A stretch of 64,000 nt of DNA from Balaenoptera acutorostrata (Eukaryota; Chordata; Mammalia; Artiodactyla; Balaenopteridae), in the NCBI RefSeq assembly GCF_949987535.1, contig NC_080067.1, forward strand, positions 76,099,985 to 76,163,984, given 5' to 3'. How positions within the stretch are numbered: the stretch's first letter is position 1; every line of letters begins with the position of its first letter. Of this stretch, positions 14,838 to 27,935 are shown piece by piece. The notes under the pieces are model-generated. The model ran no database searches. It worked only from the letters and a program-made list of their open reading frames with translations, and had not been told where the DNA came from. The position numbers and the translations under genes were made by a program.

Positions 14838-14925
14838 AGAGTAGGCTCAATTTCTCTTCCTTTTTTTTTTTCCTTCTATGTTTCTCCTAGAAATTGAGTA
14901 GGCTCAATTTCTCTTCCTTTTCTTC
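14838..14925 (+). repeat. Two-copy tandem duplication, about 57-base unit
   Basis: The 23-base block GTAGGCTCAATTTC plus CTCTTCCTTT occurs at 14841-14863 and again at 14898-14920, offset by 57 bases. A T-run and 'CTTCTATGTTTCTCC' lie between them. The near-identity suggests a recent local duplication. Confidence 0.85.
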
Positions 14926-15245
14926 ATACAAACTTATTTCAAAAAGATTCCCTGAGAGGAATAAGCAGCATTAGTAAAAATAAAACCTATAGTACCCATT
15001 GCTTTAAATAGGTCAGGGATTCCAGAGGCTATATAGTAACAAAACATGTACTAAGAATCACTCTGCTTTTAAAATTAATCTCCACCTGTATTCAGGACCC
15101 TGGCACTTCCTATATGTACTTGTACCTTCATTATGTCTCTCTTTCTTCAAAGATGCTGAAATCATTCCCATCTTAAAACTACTAGATTGATTCTTCTGTG
15201 CACTAGCTACGTTTGATCATGATTTTCTTTTACACAGGAAAACTT

Positions 15246-15624
15246 TTTTTCCTTAATAAATTTATTTATTTATTCATTTTTGGCTGCGTTGGGTCTTTGT
15301 TGCTGCACACAGGCTTTCTCTAGTTGCCACGAGTGGATGCTACTCTTCGTTGCAGTGCGCGGGCTTCTCATTGTGGTGGCTTCTCTTGTTGCGGAGCACG
15401 AGCTCTAGGCGTGTGGGCTTCAGTAGTTGTGGCATGCGGGCTCAGTAGTTGTGGCACGCGGGCTCAGTAGTTATGGCTCGCAGGCTCTAGAGCGCAGGCT
15501 CAGTAGTTGTGGCGCATGGGCGTAGTTGCTCCGCGGCATGTGGAATCTTCCTGGACCAGGGATCGAACCCGTGTTCCCTTCATTGGCAGGTGGATTCTTA
15601 ACCACTGCGCCACCTGGGAAGTCT
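15246..15624 (-). mobile_element. CHR SINE, antisense, long internally expanded form
   Basis: The tRNA-derived head (complement of TTCCCAGGTGGCGCAGTGG) is at the right and the A-rich tail at the left. A 12-base TSD, ACAGGAAAACTT, lies at 15234-15245 and 15625-15636. The middle carries four copies of the CAGTAGTTGTGGC-type unit (one with a base change), making this copy about 80 bases longer than the short CHR form. It is antisense within the large OPA1 intron. Confidence 0.97.
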
Positions 15625-18098
15625 ACAGGAAAACTTCTGAATGTTTGGCTGCTGCCTCTACTTTAAACCATCCACTCTCTTAGCTTTGTAATCTTTTATT
15701 CTCACTTCTACTGAGATTGCTGACAATCAGGAAAGCAGTGAGCCAGGCAAGCATTAGGAATAGAAAGTATTCTCATGTAACTGCATCATTTGGTACTTTG
15801 GAATCCAAATTAAATCCTGTTTGGAACTCTATATATGTGCTTTAAGTTTGTATAGAGCTTTGCACTTTACACAGTGTGTTATGTTTGTCTTCTAAAGGCA
15901 TATAAGGCTTGTAAGTTATTGTCCCCATTGTTCAGATGGGGAAATTGATGTTCACTGAGGGAAATGATTTAGCCAGTTACATAAATATTTATGGCAAAGT
16001 TGGGGCTAACAACATGTGTCAGAGATAGTATCTTTTTAGATTTGTTTTGGGATTCTGTTCATTTTTAGTCTGGGTTTGTGCTAGTGGTGACTGTAGATAA
16101 CCAAGTTCATATAGTTTGGCTTCCTTTTTTATATTATTTTCAGTGTGTTATTTTTAGAGCCTACTCTCCTAGTTCAACTAATGATTAACTCGAGAACAAT
16201 GAGTTTGTCTCCTAAAGAAATGTGTAATGGTTTCATTCTTCAAAAAAGATAACCCAGACTTATCCATCTATGCATTCTTATTGCTATCTCAATTTTATTC
16301 CTTTTCTGTAGAAAAAAAGAAATTGTGACTTATAATTTAAAGGTGATTTTCTAAATTACTGAATGCATGAAATTAATTCTGAAGTTGCATTTATGTCTTT
16401 GAGCCTTATTCTGCCTTATGGAACCAATATCAGTAATGATACCAATTTATAGGGTTATAGTGAGAAATAACTGAAAACTTATGAAATCAACCTAAAACAA
16501 CACAAATGCCTATCAGTTCTTCTTGTGATAAGATTAATAATACTTTGTCCTTATGTAGCATCTTATTTAAGAGATATAATTGTATTCCATTTTTGTTTTC
16601 CATCTCACTTAATTCATAACTTTATTAAAGTCTGCAAGTTTTAATTCCATACTTTTTTCTATATACTTTGTTTGGCTCATAAATCAGAATTACATTCTCC
16701 CTTCTTGTATTATTTTCTTTTACTTTTAAAATTACATTAATGAGCTGACTGTTTAAGAATCATTCTCATGATTCATTCATCTGTTACACCTCCTTTTTAA
16801 AATTTCAACACTGAAGGTCTTTTGACAAACCAATATTTATAACAGTTTGACAGCAGGATGAGGAACAGCATTTGTCTTTGTAACAGCTTGAAGAAAGACC
16901 CTTTCCAGGACCCAGTCATGCAGTTACAATCTTGACCTCTTTCTTATGCTGGGAACATACATACAAGGGCACCTCCCATGTGTTTTCTTGTCCCATTGAC
17001 TGTCCATTCACTTCCCATCTGTTTTGCAGTCTTAAAGGAACAGAAAGGGCCCTCTTCTTATAAATCTGTCTTTTCAGGTGATAAATGATGTCCTGTCTCT
17101 TTAAGGGCTGCCTGGGTGGTTTTCCTTCTCTTAAAATGTTTCAACTTCCCTCCTAACAAAATTCAGAGTAAAATATGCTTTTAAGAAGGGGAAAATAGAA
17201 AAGAAAAAATGATGAGTTATTTTAAAACCTTAATTGTTTGGGACTGAATATTTTACTGGTCATTACGCTAACGCTTTTTTAGCTTTCCCAGTTAATTACC
17301 TATATCATAGTTTTTAAATTGTAGTGATATTTAGGTTTTTTTATGGGGAGAAAAAGAAATGTATTCATTTTGAAATAGTGTATTTATTTAAACTTTTTTG
17401 AGAAAAAAAATGTACCATTAATGAGTTACCACATAAAATAACTTAAATATTTTTTCATCATAGTATGAGTTGATAGATGTAATGAATATGGAATATTTTA
17501 TGTACTGGATACAGAATAAAATAATTCACAGGAGACAATTATAATCTTATGGTAGAATCTATCATTCACATTTAAAAAGACGATCATGAATCCCATAAAA
17601 ATGTATGATTTTTTTCTGTTGCTAAAAATAATGACTTGAAGTATAGATTTTTACATCATTGAGTTTTCTGAGAATTGAGCAGAAGTAAAAATATTTTTTT
17701 CTCTCATGTAGGGATTATTCATAGAAGGTTAAATGTGACAAATATTGTCCTCCCAAAATATTCTTAAATTCCTGATTTAAAAAGTATTACCAGTATAAAA
17801 AGATTATTTTTAGAATATTATAATATATTATATGAATCAGCTACCTAGTGGTATATTTTCTACAAACTAACTTGTTAGTTTATTAATTCCCTGCCTTATT
17901 CCCCAAACAGTTTGAGGCAGCTTATAAAGATCTACCCTGTGCAAAAAGTAAAAATACTTGAGTGGAAAAATTGGGTGGAAGGGAAGAGAAAATGCAAGCA
18001 AGTGAAATAATGTGAAATTTGGGCTAAGATTGGTGCTCAAGGGTTCTGCGTACTTTGCTATAAGCAAGCTGCATATCTGGCCCTAAGCTTCCTAGTAG

Positions 18099-18780
18099 TG
18101 TTACCGAACTGAACGCTGGTCCACTCGCCCTATGCACAGCAAAGCCAATCAACTGACACTGGGCTGTGGTGAAGGAAAGTACAGCATTTATTGTAGGACC
18201 CCAAGCAAGAGCAGGCAGCTCGTGCTCAAAAGACCTGAACTCCATGCTGGCTTTCAGGAACAGTTTTTAAAGGCAGCCATTAAGTGTGAGGTTCACAGGG
18301 TGCCTGATCAGCTCGTGGACGTTCTTCTGATTGGTTGGTGGTGAGGTAACAGGATGATGTTTAGGGAATCTCAGTCACCCACTTTCCAGTTCCAAGCAGT
18401 CTCGGGTCTACTTGCTTGCCGACAGCATGTAGTCACCTTCCTCCACTGGGTGGGGGGTCTTAGTTTCCACAGAACAACTCGAAGATATGCGTCAGATTGT
18501 CATCTACGTCCCTTCAGGAGGAACTAGGAGTCCTGTGACTCAGTTCTAATCATTAACTGCTTGAGTCTGCTCTTTGGAACTCAGAGAAGGTCAAACAAGA
18601 AGCAGGGGACATGGAGGGCCTTGTACCTGGGGAATGCTCCGCGAGGTCCTGCTCGGTTTCAGTCCCCTCTTTTATTTGCTACTTCTCAATCTTCAGGGGG
18701 ACAGGGATGGGACAAGAAAAGGGATAAAGTTTTGGGTAGAGAGGTTAATCATAAGCCCTGCAGGGGAACTTAGTTTTAGG
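18099..18780 (-). mobile_element. Solo LTR of an endogenous retrovirus, antisense (copy A)
   Basis: Read on the minus strand, this has the U3-R-U5 plan: CCAAT box (complement at 18330-18334), TTAAAA-type box about 50 bases later, AATAAA polyadenylation signal (complement at 18187-18192) and a 3' end in CGGTAACA at 18099. A second diverged copy lies at 47.6-48.3 kb. No gag, pol or env coding homology is adjacent. The far (U3) end is uncertain, since the two copies stop aligning near 18600. Placement in ERV class I is a guess from the layout. Confidence 0.75.
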
Positions 18781-21700
18781 GGGAGTTGATTTCAGTAGCT
18801 GATGCAAAATGGAAAGCAGAGTTGATTACATGATTTATGATAGCTCTCAGACAACAGCACAGCAGTTACTTAGCTGAAGCATAGGTATATCTGGTACACA
18901 CACCTGAGAGAAAAGTCACTAGTCCTCATAAGAGGAACACTGAGTTATATGATATACTGAATCAAATGACTGCACATAATCATGAATTTCATGGGGCTCT
19001 TTATTGTAATGTTCCTCAGTGTAGGCCAGTAACAAGCAATTCTGGACGAAATCAGAATGATGCCATCTAAATAAATAGCTATTTGGTTTGGCTTATCTAA
19101 AGATGAAATATATAGCATCTAGAGAAATAGATGAATTATATATCCCCCATACAATTTTCCATAAATGTGATTTCTTCTTGCAACTGAGCCTTTTAATAAG
19201 TATCAGGTAGCAGAGAAAGTTCAAGATTTTACACCGATTGACACTGACAAGCACCTGGAATGGTGTGACTCTATTGGTTAAGGGCAGGTCCATAAGAATT
19301 AATAGCTGAGATGAAATTAGGGTTGCCATCTATTTATGAAAGTGTAAGGGCCTAACCAATATAAAGGCCTGGGTATAAAGCTACTCTGTGTTCATCCATA
19401 CTGAAGTCTTTTGGAGAATAGGCTTCAAAATTCAAGAAAGTATTTTTTAAGAGGTTTTGATTATATTAGCCAAAAAGGAGCCTGGTAGAAATGCTCAGTT
19501 AAAGTTGTTTTTAAAATTTAGGCTGAATTTATTCACAAGTCACGTTGAGCTGTTTATACATTCAGCAGACATAAATTATAATTTACTTCACAGACTTTCT
19601 TATGGCAGCTTTCTTTCTAAATCATATTGTTTTGGGGTCTGAAATAGCAAATTTTTAAAATAATCATCTTTAATGTTTGGATTAAGTATTGGTTAAGTCA
19701 GATCACTCACGAATAAATAAATGAATGAGCAATGCATGAATATTCATGGGCATCTACTACATAGCAAGTGCTGTAGCACTTGCTGAGTGATTTTAAATGA
19801 CAAACTTTTTTGTTAAGTAGGTAATTCATACAAGCAGTCCCACATTGATTCCTGGGGGGGAAAAAACAATATAAAACTGATCTTTCTAAAATGAATTCTG
19901 CAACCCTATGAGAATAATATTATCATTTGTGGTTGCATTTTTTACTAGGAGCTTAACCTCAAATAAAAAGATACTAAAGAACAAAGAAAAGACCATTTAC
20001 AAGTTTTAAAAGGTACAATTAAAACATGATCAGTTAGAATAGTACATTTCAGTCCTAAGTTTTAAAGTAATATGGGCTTTTTTTAGACTGATTCCCTCAT
20101 TTTAGAGATAAACTAGGACCATGATTTGTCTGCAGTCGTAAGATTAAAGGCAAAACCAAGACTAGAAACTTAGTTCCCCTGATTACGTTATCGTATACCT
20201 GTTAATACATTATGTTCTCATCTTGATAAAAATCATATGAAATAACTACTCCATTGATTGTTAGGAGCATTATACCAGGGATTCCTAACATTTTTTTTTT
20301 TTCATCAAATACTCCTTTCATTATTGTATACTCTTGTGAAGTCCATGTTTTATAAGATTTGTCTACAATGCATATAGTTTTAATTTGAAACAAAGAATTG
20401 CAATTATATCTTTAATCAGCCTAAATAACTAATTGTTACAAGAGTAGATGTAATTCTAGCCCAAACAAAGATTTCCATTTGAACTTTTGAAACAATGGAA
20501 ATAACCCAGAGAACTCTATTTCCACCTCACAGACTCCTGGAAGTCTGGGACCCCACCCAGCTTTACAATTACTGTCCAAGTCTCAAACAGCTTTCCAGGA
20601 CATAGGAAACGATGCCTCCTTCTTCTGTAACAAGCAGAAGTATACTGTTTGTCTTCATTAATGAGTCTGTTTAAAAATAATCATACCTATTTGTAGGGAA
20701 AAAAAGCTACAGGGCCAAGATTCAGGAGATAAGTGTTAGATTTAGCTATACATCTTTCACTCTGTATCTCTTTGGCTCTTCCTTTCAGCTGTAAGAGGTG
20801 TACATCTTTTCTTGTGCTAAGTCTAAGATTTCGGCTGTAGTTTTAAGACTCTTGAATTTGGTCTATTATTCACTTTTTGTTGTTGTTGGTTTTCTTGTTT
20901 CCCTAGATGATTCCTTTAAATACTGAATTTCTAAAGAGCACTTACAGTGTAATTGTCTAATGAAAAGCAAGCCTGTTTAGGAACAACATATATAACACAA
21001 TAAGAAGTGTTCCTTTAATTTTCAGTCTTTTAGTGAACCGCTTTTTATAGCAAAATCTCACCTACAAGGTGTCCTCAAGCTTGGTACAAAATGTGTATGC
21101 AGTATGTTATAAAACAGTTCTGTTAAGGTACATTTGGATCTTTGGATGTGTGGTTTGTTTAAAATACACTGCATTAGTAAGTTTGCAGCTCGTTTCTTTA
21201 TGCTTTCTTTAAAAACATCAAAAGCTGTAAAAGGTTTATTTCAGTTCATGTGGTAGTGTTTTGTGTGTGATTCTTTGTTCCTGGTCTAAACTGTTATTAA
21301 CCACTGAAGTGAACCTTCTCCCGGGTCTGGCCTTTTGGTATTCACAGTGTATTCAAATCCTAATTACAGATTAGTCTATATTTGAGACTTTTAGAGCAAG
21401 TATCAGAAGTCTCAAAAAGAAAATGAGAGTAGCAGTATCATTTCATGTGGAGATAAAGAGACCCAAAACATGAATGAGTGTCAAGTCATCCGAAGAAAAG
21501 AAAAAAGAGAAGGAACTTCATTCACTGAGACTGACGGTTTATGAGTTGGGGATTATGGGAATATTCATGACTCAATCAAGAAGCCCAATGAATTGATGTT
21601 TGAAATTGTTCATCTTTTAAGTAAACATTGGACAAATGGAAAGTAGACTCAGTATTCACTACATGTGGAATTGGCTATTTCAGTGTAACAGAAATAGCAG

Positions 21701-22205
21701 TTTGTTAATCCCTTCCTGAGTTGGTTTAGTTTATCAAGTAAATCACAAATTTATAGGAATTCTCTAGCTATATAAATATTTATTGCAAATATTTAATAGA
21801 AAAAGGAGTTTGCTCTATAATTAGCCATGCTAATATATACACATTTTTCTGTGGTAAAGTAAGTTCTAATGGTAAAAAAATTAAATACCATAATATTTGG
21901 GGATTTGAAAACACTGTAATAGTGAGACATTAATTTGGAAGGATCAGAAAGTGTTAAGTGTTAGTTGCTAACATTCCAACTTGATTTTTACACATAACTC
22001 AGTTTTCTGTGCAGCCAGGAGGCATAGTTGGTATACAAGACAGTGCTGGAACCTTACATCAGAATTTAAAATGAATGAATTCAAATATGGAAAATAATGC
22101 TGCTATATTATTTGTAATATAGCTTCATTGCAAAGCATGAAATGCTTGTGTGTGCTTGTGTAGTCAGCATATTTTAGCCTTCTTAAGGTGCAATAATTAA
22201 GTTGT

Positions 22206-22242
22206 CCCCCACCCCACCCCCCATTCCCCCCCCCCGCCCCGC
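22206..22242 (+). repeat. Poly-C low-complexity tract
   Basis: The run of C is interrupted by single A, TT and G bases. It is prone to slippage and assembly error. Confidence 0.9.
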
Positions 22243-22482
22243 AAAATGCTATTGTGTTCTAAGACCTGAGTATTCTCTGTTCTGCGGTGCTTTATGTGGT
22301 TCAGGTGACCCACCAGCTTTCCTTGTTCTTCACTGTCAGTGTATACCCTGCCTCCTGTTCTCAGACTTGCTCTAGCTCTTGTGATCCTGGCATAACATCC
22401 AGGAAGCATGTTAAGTGCTCTTTTTCCCTTCTTGATAACCTACAGCCCTCATTTTCCATGCCATACTTTTGGGAACTTCATT

Positions 22483-22545
22483 TATCAAATATTTATTGAG
22501 CATATATAGCGAGTCAGGCATTGTTGTAGACACTGAAGATGCTAA
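22483..22545 (+). repeat. L2 3'-end fragment
   Basis: 'ATCAAATATTTATTGAGCAT' followed by 'GTCAGGCATTGTTGTAGACA' matches the widespread L2 tail motif (TTATTGAGC...CAGGCACTGTT). Confidence 0.65.
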
Positions 22546-24454
22546 ACTTTTTTGGGCCAGTTTCCTACTCTAATATTGTTCTCCAAGGGTCTCTCCAAGT
22601 GTGTATAGATCTAGTCTCCTCAAGAGGTAATAATATTCATCCGAGTATGGTAACATATTATATATTTTTTAGACATTTCTAGGCACAGAACTACTTAGGA
22701 GGTGCTCAGTAACTATCTCCCTCCCTAATTTTTATCAAAATGTCTTATCTTACATAAAAGGTAAAACTTTCAACAAATACACTTGAAATAATAGCATTTG
22801 TTTTGTTACCATTTAGAGTCTGCATATGGTAGCAGATCTAGTATGTGTTTCTTAATTGGAGGAGTGTGGACAAGGCTAACTCTCCAGGCTTAATGTCCTC
22901 ATCTTTGGCAGTGAAACCTGCTGGGTTGTATGAGGACCAAATGAAATGTGGGATCTGACATCACGCAAAACATAGTAGACACTTACAGACTTAGACAGAG
23001 GTAGAAACTAAGCAAGGAATTCTTCTCAAAGGCAGGGTATACTGTGTGTCCCCGTGTCACTCCATTAAGTACATTGTATAAGTGAAGGAATGAATGAAGA
23101 AATGAGTTTATCAATTTAGTATTAAAAGGATACATTTATCACAACAATTCTTTTTTCTTTTAACATTTACCTCCATCCTATTCTCTCCTCTCCTCTCCTC
23201 TCCCTGCATTACTTCCTAGTAACTTACTAATGTTTTTTGTGTCATTCTTGAGGTTTCAGTACAGTGTCCTGATATTCCGATTGTAAAATATTTTGTAAAA
23301 AAGCTTTTTAAAGGGAAATTTGGTAATTTTTTATTCTGTGTTTTTCATATTTAAATTAATTAGTTTTTTTTTTAACTTTCATTTACGAAAAACATCACTT
23401 ATCTCTATTTTTAGAAGAATTTGAATTTGATTCAGATTCCACAATTAGGCACATGCATCAGAGTCGCTCTTGGCTTCTTTCAATACAAATAGATCTTACT
23501 CTGAACATTGTCTTGTGAGTGATGCTACTGTATCACCCACTCACAGATAGTCTGTCCAGCTGAACATAGAGGTCATTGACAGGGCAAAAGGATGGCTAGA
23601 GCTGGCCGTTCAGCTGCCTGATTGTACTCTGATCATGGAGCACATAGAATGATTTCCTTTCTTCATACAGTATAGTTTTCCCAAGTAGAAATAGTTCTCA
23701 GTCTCTAATGTTAGAGAGCTGCTAAGGCTCTGAAAACTTGTTTTAGATTTCCATGTTTTGTGCTATTTAAGCTAGATGATTTTTTAAAGACCCCATCCGT
23801 TTCCAAAATTCTATGAGACAGTTTAGGAAACTTTTTTCCACCTGTTTCCCAACCCCCTTTAAAAATTCTTCAACTGATGACCTATAGTATCTGGAACTCT
23901 CTAAATGTTCAATGAAGAAAATAGATGAACTGTTTCTAAGCAACTACATGAAATAATTTTTAAAATAAGAAGTGTGGCCTTATTTTGAGAAAGGAAGTAT
24001 GTTTACTGGTTTGACTGCTAGTTTAAAAACAAAAAAAAACAGACTACCAAAAAGTACAAACTAAACTTCCAAGAGTTTAATTTTTTATATATAAGGAGTT
24101 ACTCCTGCCTTTGTGATAACTAAAATCATATTTTCTCAGTAAATAATGATTAAAACAATAGGGGATCCCCCTCCCCTGGCTTTTTTTTTGGTGTGTGTTA
24201 GTCTTGGTCTAATACCAAGAATTAGAAGTGCTGAATTACTGGAAAAAGAAGGTGAAGACATTACGTTCTTTATATGCAACCCTGGTAGGCTATGTTGAGT
24301 CCCTGCAATGCTAATAAGAATTTACAAAAAGGATAGTTCTTTTTATTGGCTACTCATCACAAATGCTGTCTCACTGTTAAAAAGGGATACTTATATCTTC
24401 AATTGCAGATTATTTATTTTTAAATGATACAGTTTGTATCTTTTAGAAGATACA

Positions 24455-24510
24455 ACTGTTGTAAATCAACTATACTTCAATTTTTTTTAAAATCTGAAAA
24501 AAAAAGAATA
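24455..24510 (+). repeat. Very short L1 3'-terminal fragment
   Basis: 'GTAAATCAACTATACTTCAA' followed by T/A-rich sequence is the terminal L1 motif that also ends the copy at 60028-60260. No TSD could be fixed. Confidence 0.5.
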
Positions 24511-25683
24511 TAAACATCATGATAGTGAGAATATTGTCTTATTCAGGCTTTGCACTATGCAGCCATTCAGTGACTGCCAACAAATAAAGTATGCATGAAG
24601 TTCTGGGGGGAAAAATATAAATGTTGACTATTAATACCTCTTACATGTTTTTTTCTCTAAGATATAAAGTAGAATGCTTTGCAGTTTTGCCTCTAGATCA
24701 CCAGCTTTGAACCAGTCATTTCACTTTAATTGATAATTCTCACCAACATGTTAAATTGTGTTAACAGGACAAAAATATATGTTACCATGCTTACTATAAC
24801 CTGTATTTTAAAATGGGAGCTGCATGATTAGGTTAGTGAAGTAGAATAAATCACGACTTCCGTTTTTAATATTAGGAGATTGGCGTGTCCTGTGAATAGT
24901 TTACATTTTGAAGGAAATTTTTATATTTCAGAGAGAAATTATAGATTTTATTTGAACATCTATAAACATGAAAACCTAAAATCAAATAAAATGTAAATCT
25001 GGCATCAGTGGCTCTGGTGTTTTTAAACTTTCCTCATTCACAGCAAGAAAAGTACGTTTTTATTTTTTAAAGTGTCATTTCCTTTTTCATGTTTGTTGAA
25101 AATATTTCCTACAGTTTCTTTTGCCTTTCAATTTTAGGACATTTTGACATATAAAGGGTACATTTTAATGTCATATTGGTTGATCTTTGTAACTCTCCCC
25201 ATTACTTCATACTTAGAAAGTAATTTCCCAGTTGAAGGCCAGTTATATACTCACCTGTATTCTCTTCTAATTTTAAAAAATGGTTTCATTATTTTATATT
25301 TTCCTCTGTTCCAGATAATGCTAACTGTGAGTCCTTGGTTAGACTCCAGAGAATCTGACAACTCCTTAAAATTCTATACGTAATGGTATATTTATCTATA
25401 CTTGCATTTTTCTGTGTAAGGATCCACAGCTTGTATTAAATCCTCAAAGGGATCTGTCACAAACCCCCACGCTCCTCCCCTTCCAAAAATTTAGAAGCTC
25501 CTGCTATTACATAATCTGTTCGAACTTTATTTGGCTATAAGATGGCATGTGGTGCTAAGGTAATTTTCCCTCCTTTTCCCAAGTCGTTAAAGTATCCCAA
25601 ACCATTTATCCTCTATGATTTGTGATGCCTTTGAAAAATAAATTTGTTTTTAACTAATTTATTATCTCTTTTTATCTCCACAG

Positions 25684-25758
25684 AGAAAGTTAGAGAAATT
25701 CAAGAAAAACTTGATGCTTTTATTGAAGCTCTTCATCAGGAGAAATAAATTGTAATAA
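25684..25758 (+). CDS. OPA1: OPA1 terminal coding exon with the stop codon
   Basis: After TCTCCACAG, the split codon A|AG gives Lys and the frame reads KKVREIQEKLDAFIEALHQEK, then TAA at 25746-25748. This is the exact vertebrate OPA1 C terminus, a helix of the dynamin-type effector domain / bundle-signalling element. Ten bases after the stop, GTGAGT (25759-25764) forms a strong donor, so the exon probably ends at 25758 and the 3' UTR continues in another exon. If the donor is skipped, the UTR reads on into the intron. Together with the two upstream exons this gives 89 residues without interruption. Confidence 0.96.
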
Positions 25759-27806
25759 GTGAGTAAAAAACTTCTTACTGCATTGGTTATTACTAAACAC
25801 AAAATTTATATTTTAGACTTATTTTAATAGTTTATCATTCTATTTAACTATATCCAACTTGTTCCTTAATAATAATCTTAATGTAATTAAATAATTTAAA
25901 AAGGAAGAATTTCTGAAACTAGATTCTAAATTTTGTATGTATGATGTTCCTTTGAATAACTTGATTGCCTTGTGGCTAAACTATAAATATCCTCTAGAAC
26001 TCTTTGAACAAAAGAAAGGTGAATAAAGCTAAGATATTTAATAGTGTGCAGGTGGCTCATAGAGTTTCTGTATGTGAAGAATTGAGCTGTAGCTCTCATT
26101 GTTTTATTTCTCATTGTTCATATTCAGTGGATAATTGTGTATATGTTCACTTGCAAAGCTTTTTATTTGTCTTGACTAAAAATTTTAACAATTTTTCTTA
26201 ATCTTATTCTCAATGTTTAAAAACATTTAAATAAACCATTTTTCAATTTAAAGTAACTTAGATAGCTGTAGAATTTAGGACTCTTCTGAATGTATGGGCT
26301 CTTGTTTAATTCTGTAGTCTGGCATTTTAAGCAGTTCCCAATAAAATATTGTATATTTGAAGACTTCCCTTGGTAGCAGAGTTAATTGTTAATTATTGCT
26401 GAAGAATTATAATTAGTAAGTCTTTTATAGAAGAAGTTGAGAAAGGGAAAATCCTATAATTAAGACCTTATCATTAATTTGAAATATTTAATTACTCACT
26501 TTATCTGTGAGCCTTACACTATAGGCAGCCTGCAACACAGTCAGAAGTGAAAGGAGTAGAAATGTGAAAGATTCATTCTCTCCCTAGATGCATTCTGTTC
26601 AGAAAAGGCCCTTAAATCAGACTACCTGCTTTCTTGTAGTGTAGGGGCGATATATTTGAGAAAGCAAGCTAGAAAGGGAAGCACAGCTCAGACCAACATC
26701 ATTCAGAACAGTATACCAGCAATGAATGAGAGAGGAAGGAGTTAAAAGCTTTAGAATAATGCTTTGTTGCTTTGTTTGTCTCTTTCATAAGTTAAGACTG
26801 GTGTATGGATGTATACAAAAATCTATCTAGAAACTAAATATCAATCATCTTTAACTCACACCAAACATAAGTCAGTGTTTTTAAGTGTCTGTGTTTGTAA
26901 ATGTTTTATACAACTTCAATGTATGAAAATTTTCTTTTAAAACCATAAAGTGTTACGATGTCTTCCTCATCATCATAATTACTATCAGTAGTTAATGTTA
27001 GAAACAGTTTGAGAGTCTTCTGGATTTGGAGATGCTCTTCATAAACACCAGTTTACTTGATGTCTTTGTTTACACATATGGTTTTTTGGGGGAAAAATTC
27101 ACAGAAACCCCATTAAAAATATAAGGTATGTTTCTGTCTTTTCAATGAAATAAGGTAGCCCAAAGGCAACCAGTGTTTTACAGAACAGTCATTGTCACTT
27201 CCCTAAGCTGATCAGTGTGACATCTGGAGTTACTGTTGCTGCTGGGAACATGCCTTTTCCTGCCAGAGTGTCTGTCTCAATTGCAGGCCAGGGCAGTCCT
27301 ATGAGGCCGGCTGTGTACAGGAAAATAGTCCCAACTTTCTTTGTTCCCTACTTGTCTCTACTCTCTATGCCCCGAACTGTTACATATATCTGTGAATTGG
27401 ACAGATGATCTATTTTGTATCCTGCAAATCCATTTAAAAGAATAAATCTGGCAAAATTGTAGCCTTGCTTCATTCTGACCATTTAATAAAAGTTACCAAG
27501 CATCTTAAGGAATACTTTTGCAATGACAGTTTTAAGATGCGTGGAGTTACTCAGCCTGATCGTTTTGAGTAACCAATTCTGATACTTGCTGAAGATGAAG
27601 TCCAATATTTGATTCATACATCATGTTTGATAAAATTATTTTATATTGTTCTGGTGGTAGATATTTTAAATTTAATAAAACTAGCAAACTTAGGCAGTTA
27701 AGCTTCAACATTTTTATGATCATGCAGTAGTAAAATTTACTTAGAAATTTTACATTTGTCTCCCTAGACCTAAATTTATCAATGAAAATTCTGTTTATTT
27801 TTACAG
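25759..27806 (+). other. OPA1: Putative intron within the OPA1 3' UTR
   Basis: It runs from GTGAGT at 25759 to a strong acceptor (T-rich tract then TTTTTACAG) ending at 27806. It is AT-rich, with no recognisable repeat or RNA gene. A 63-codon ORF at 27217-27408 has no recognisable homology. Splicing here is inferred from the splice-site sequences and from my recollection that mammalian OPA1 ends in a non-coding exon. Confidence 0.65.
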
Positions 27807-27916
27807 ACCTCCTACTCATAATATAATCACCTCTGCACACATCTGAAGAAAGAAAACTCCAGAGCCTTTTGTCCTGCCTTTTTTTTTCTTCTGCTATTCC
27901 ACCTTTCTAAACATAA

Positions 27917-27935
27917 AATAAAGTCATGGAATAAA
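27917..27935 (+). promoter_or_regulatory. OPA1: Proximal OPA1 polyadenylation signals
   Basis: Two canonical AATAAA hexamers lie 13 bases apart, about 115 bases into the inferred terminal exon. Cleavage about 20 bases later would produce a short 3' UTR isoform. Confidence 0.6.

Noticed and set aside
23400..23518. Possible alternative OPA1 exon (an AG followed by an acidic open frame)
   Set aside because: It has a polypyrimidine-like tract and a 34-codon frame but no good donor at the end, and no match to known OPA1 isoforms that I can recall.
27217..27408. 63-codon ORF inside the inferred 3' UTR intron
   Set aside because: Not recognised, no upstream signals, and chance length for this composition.
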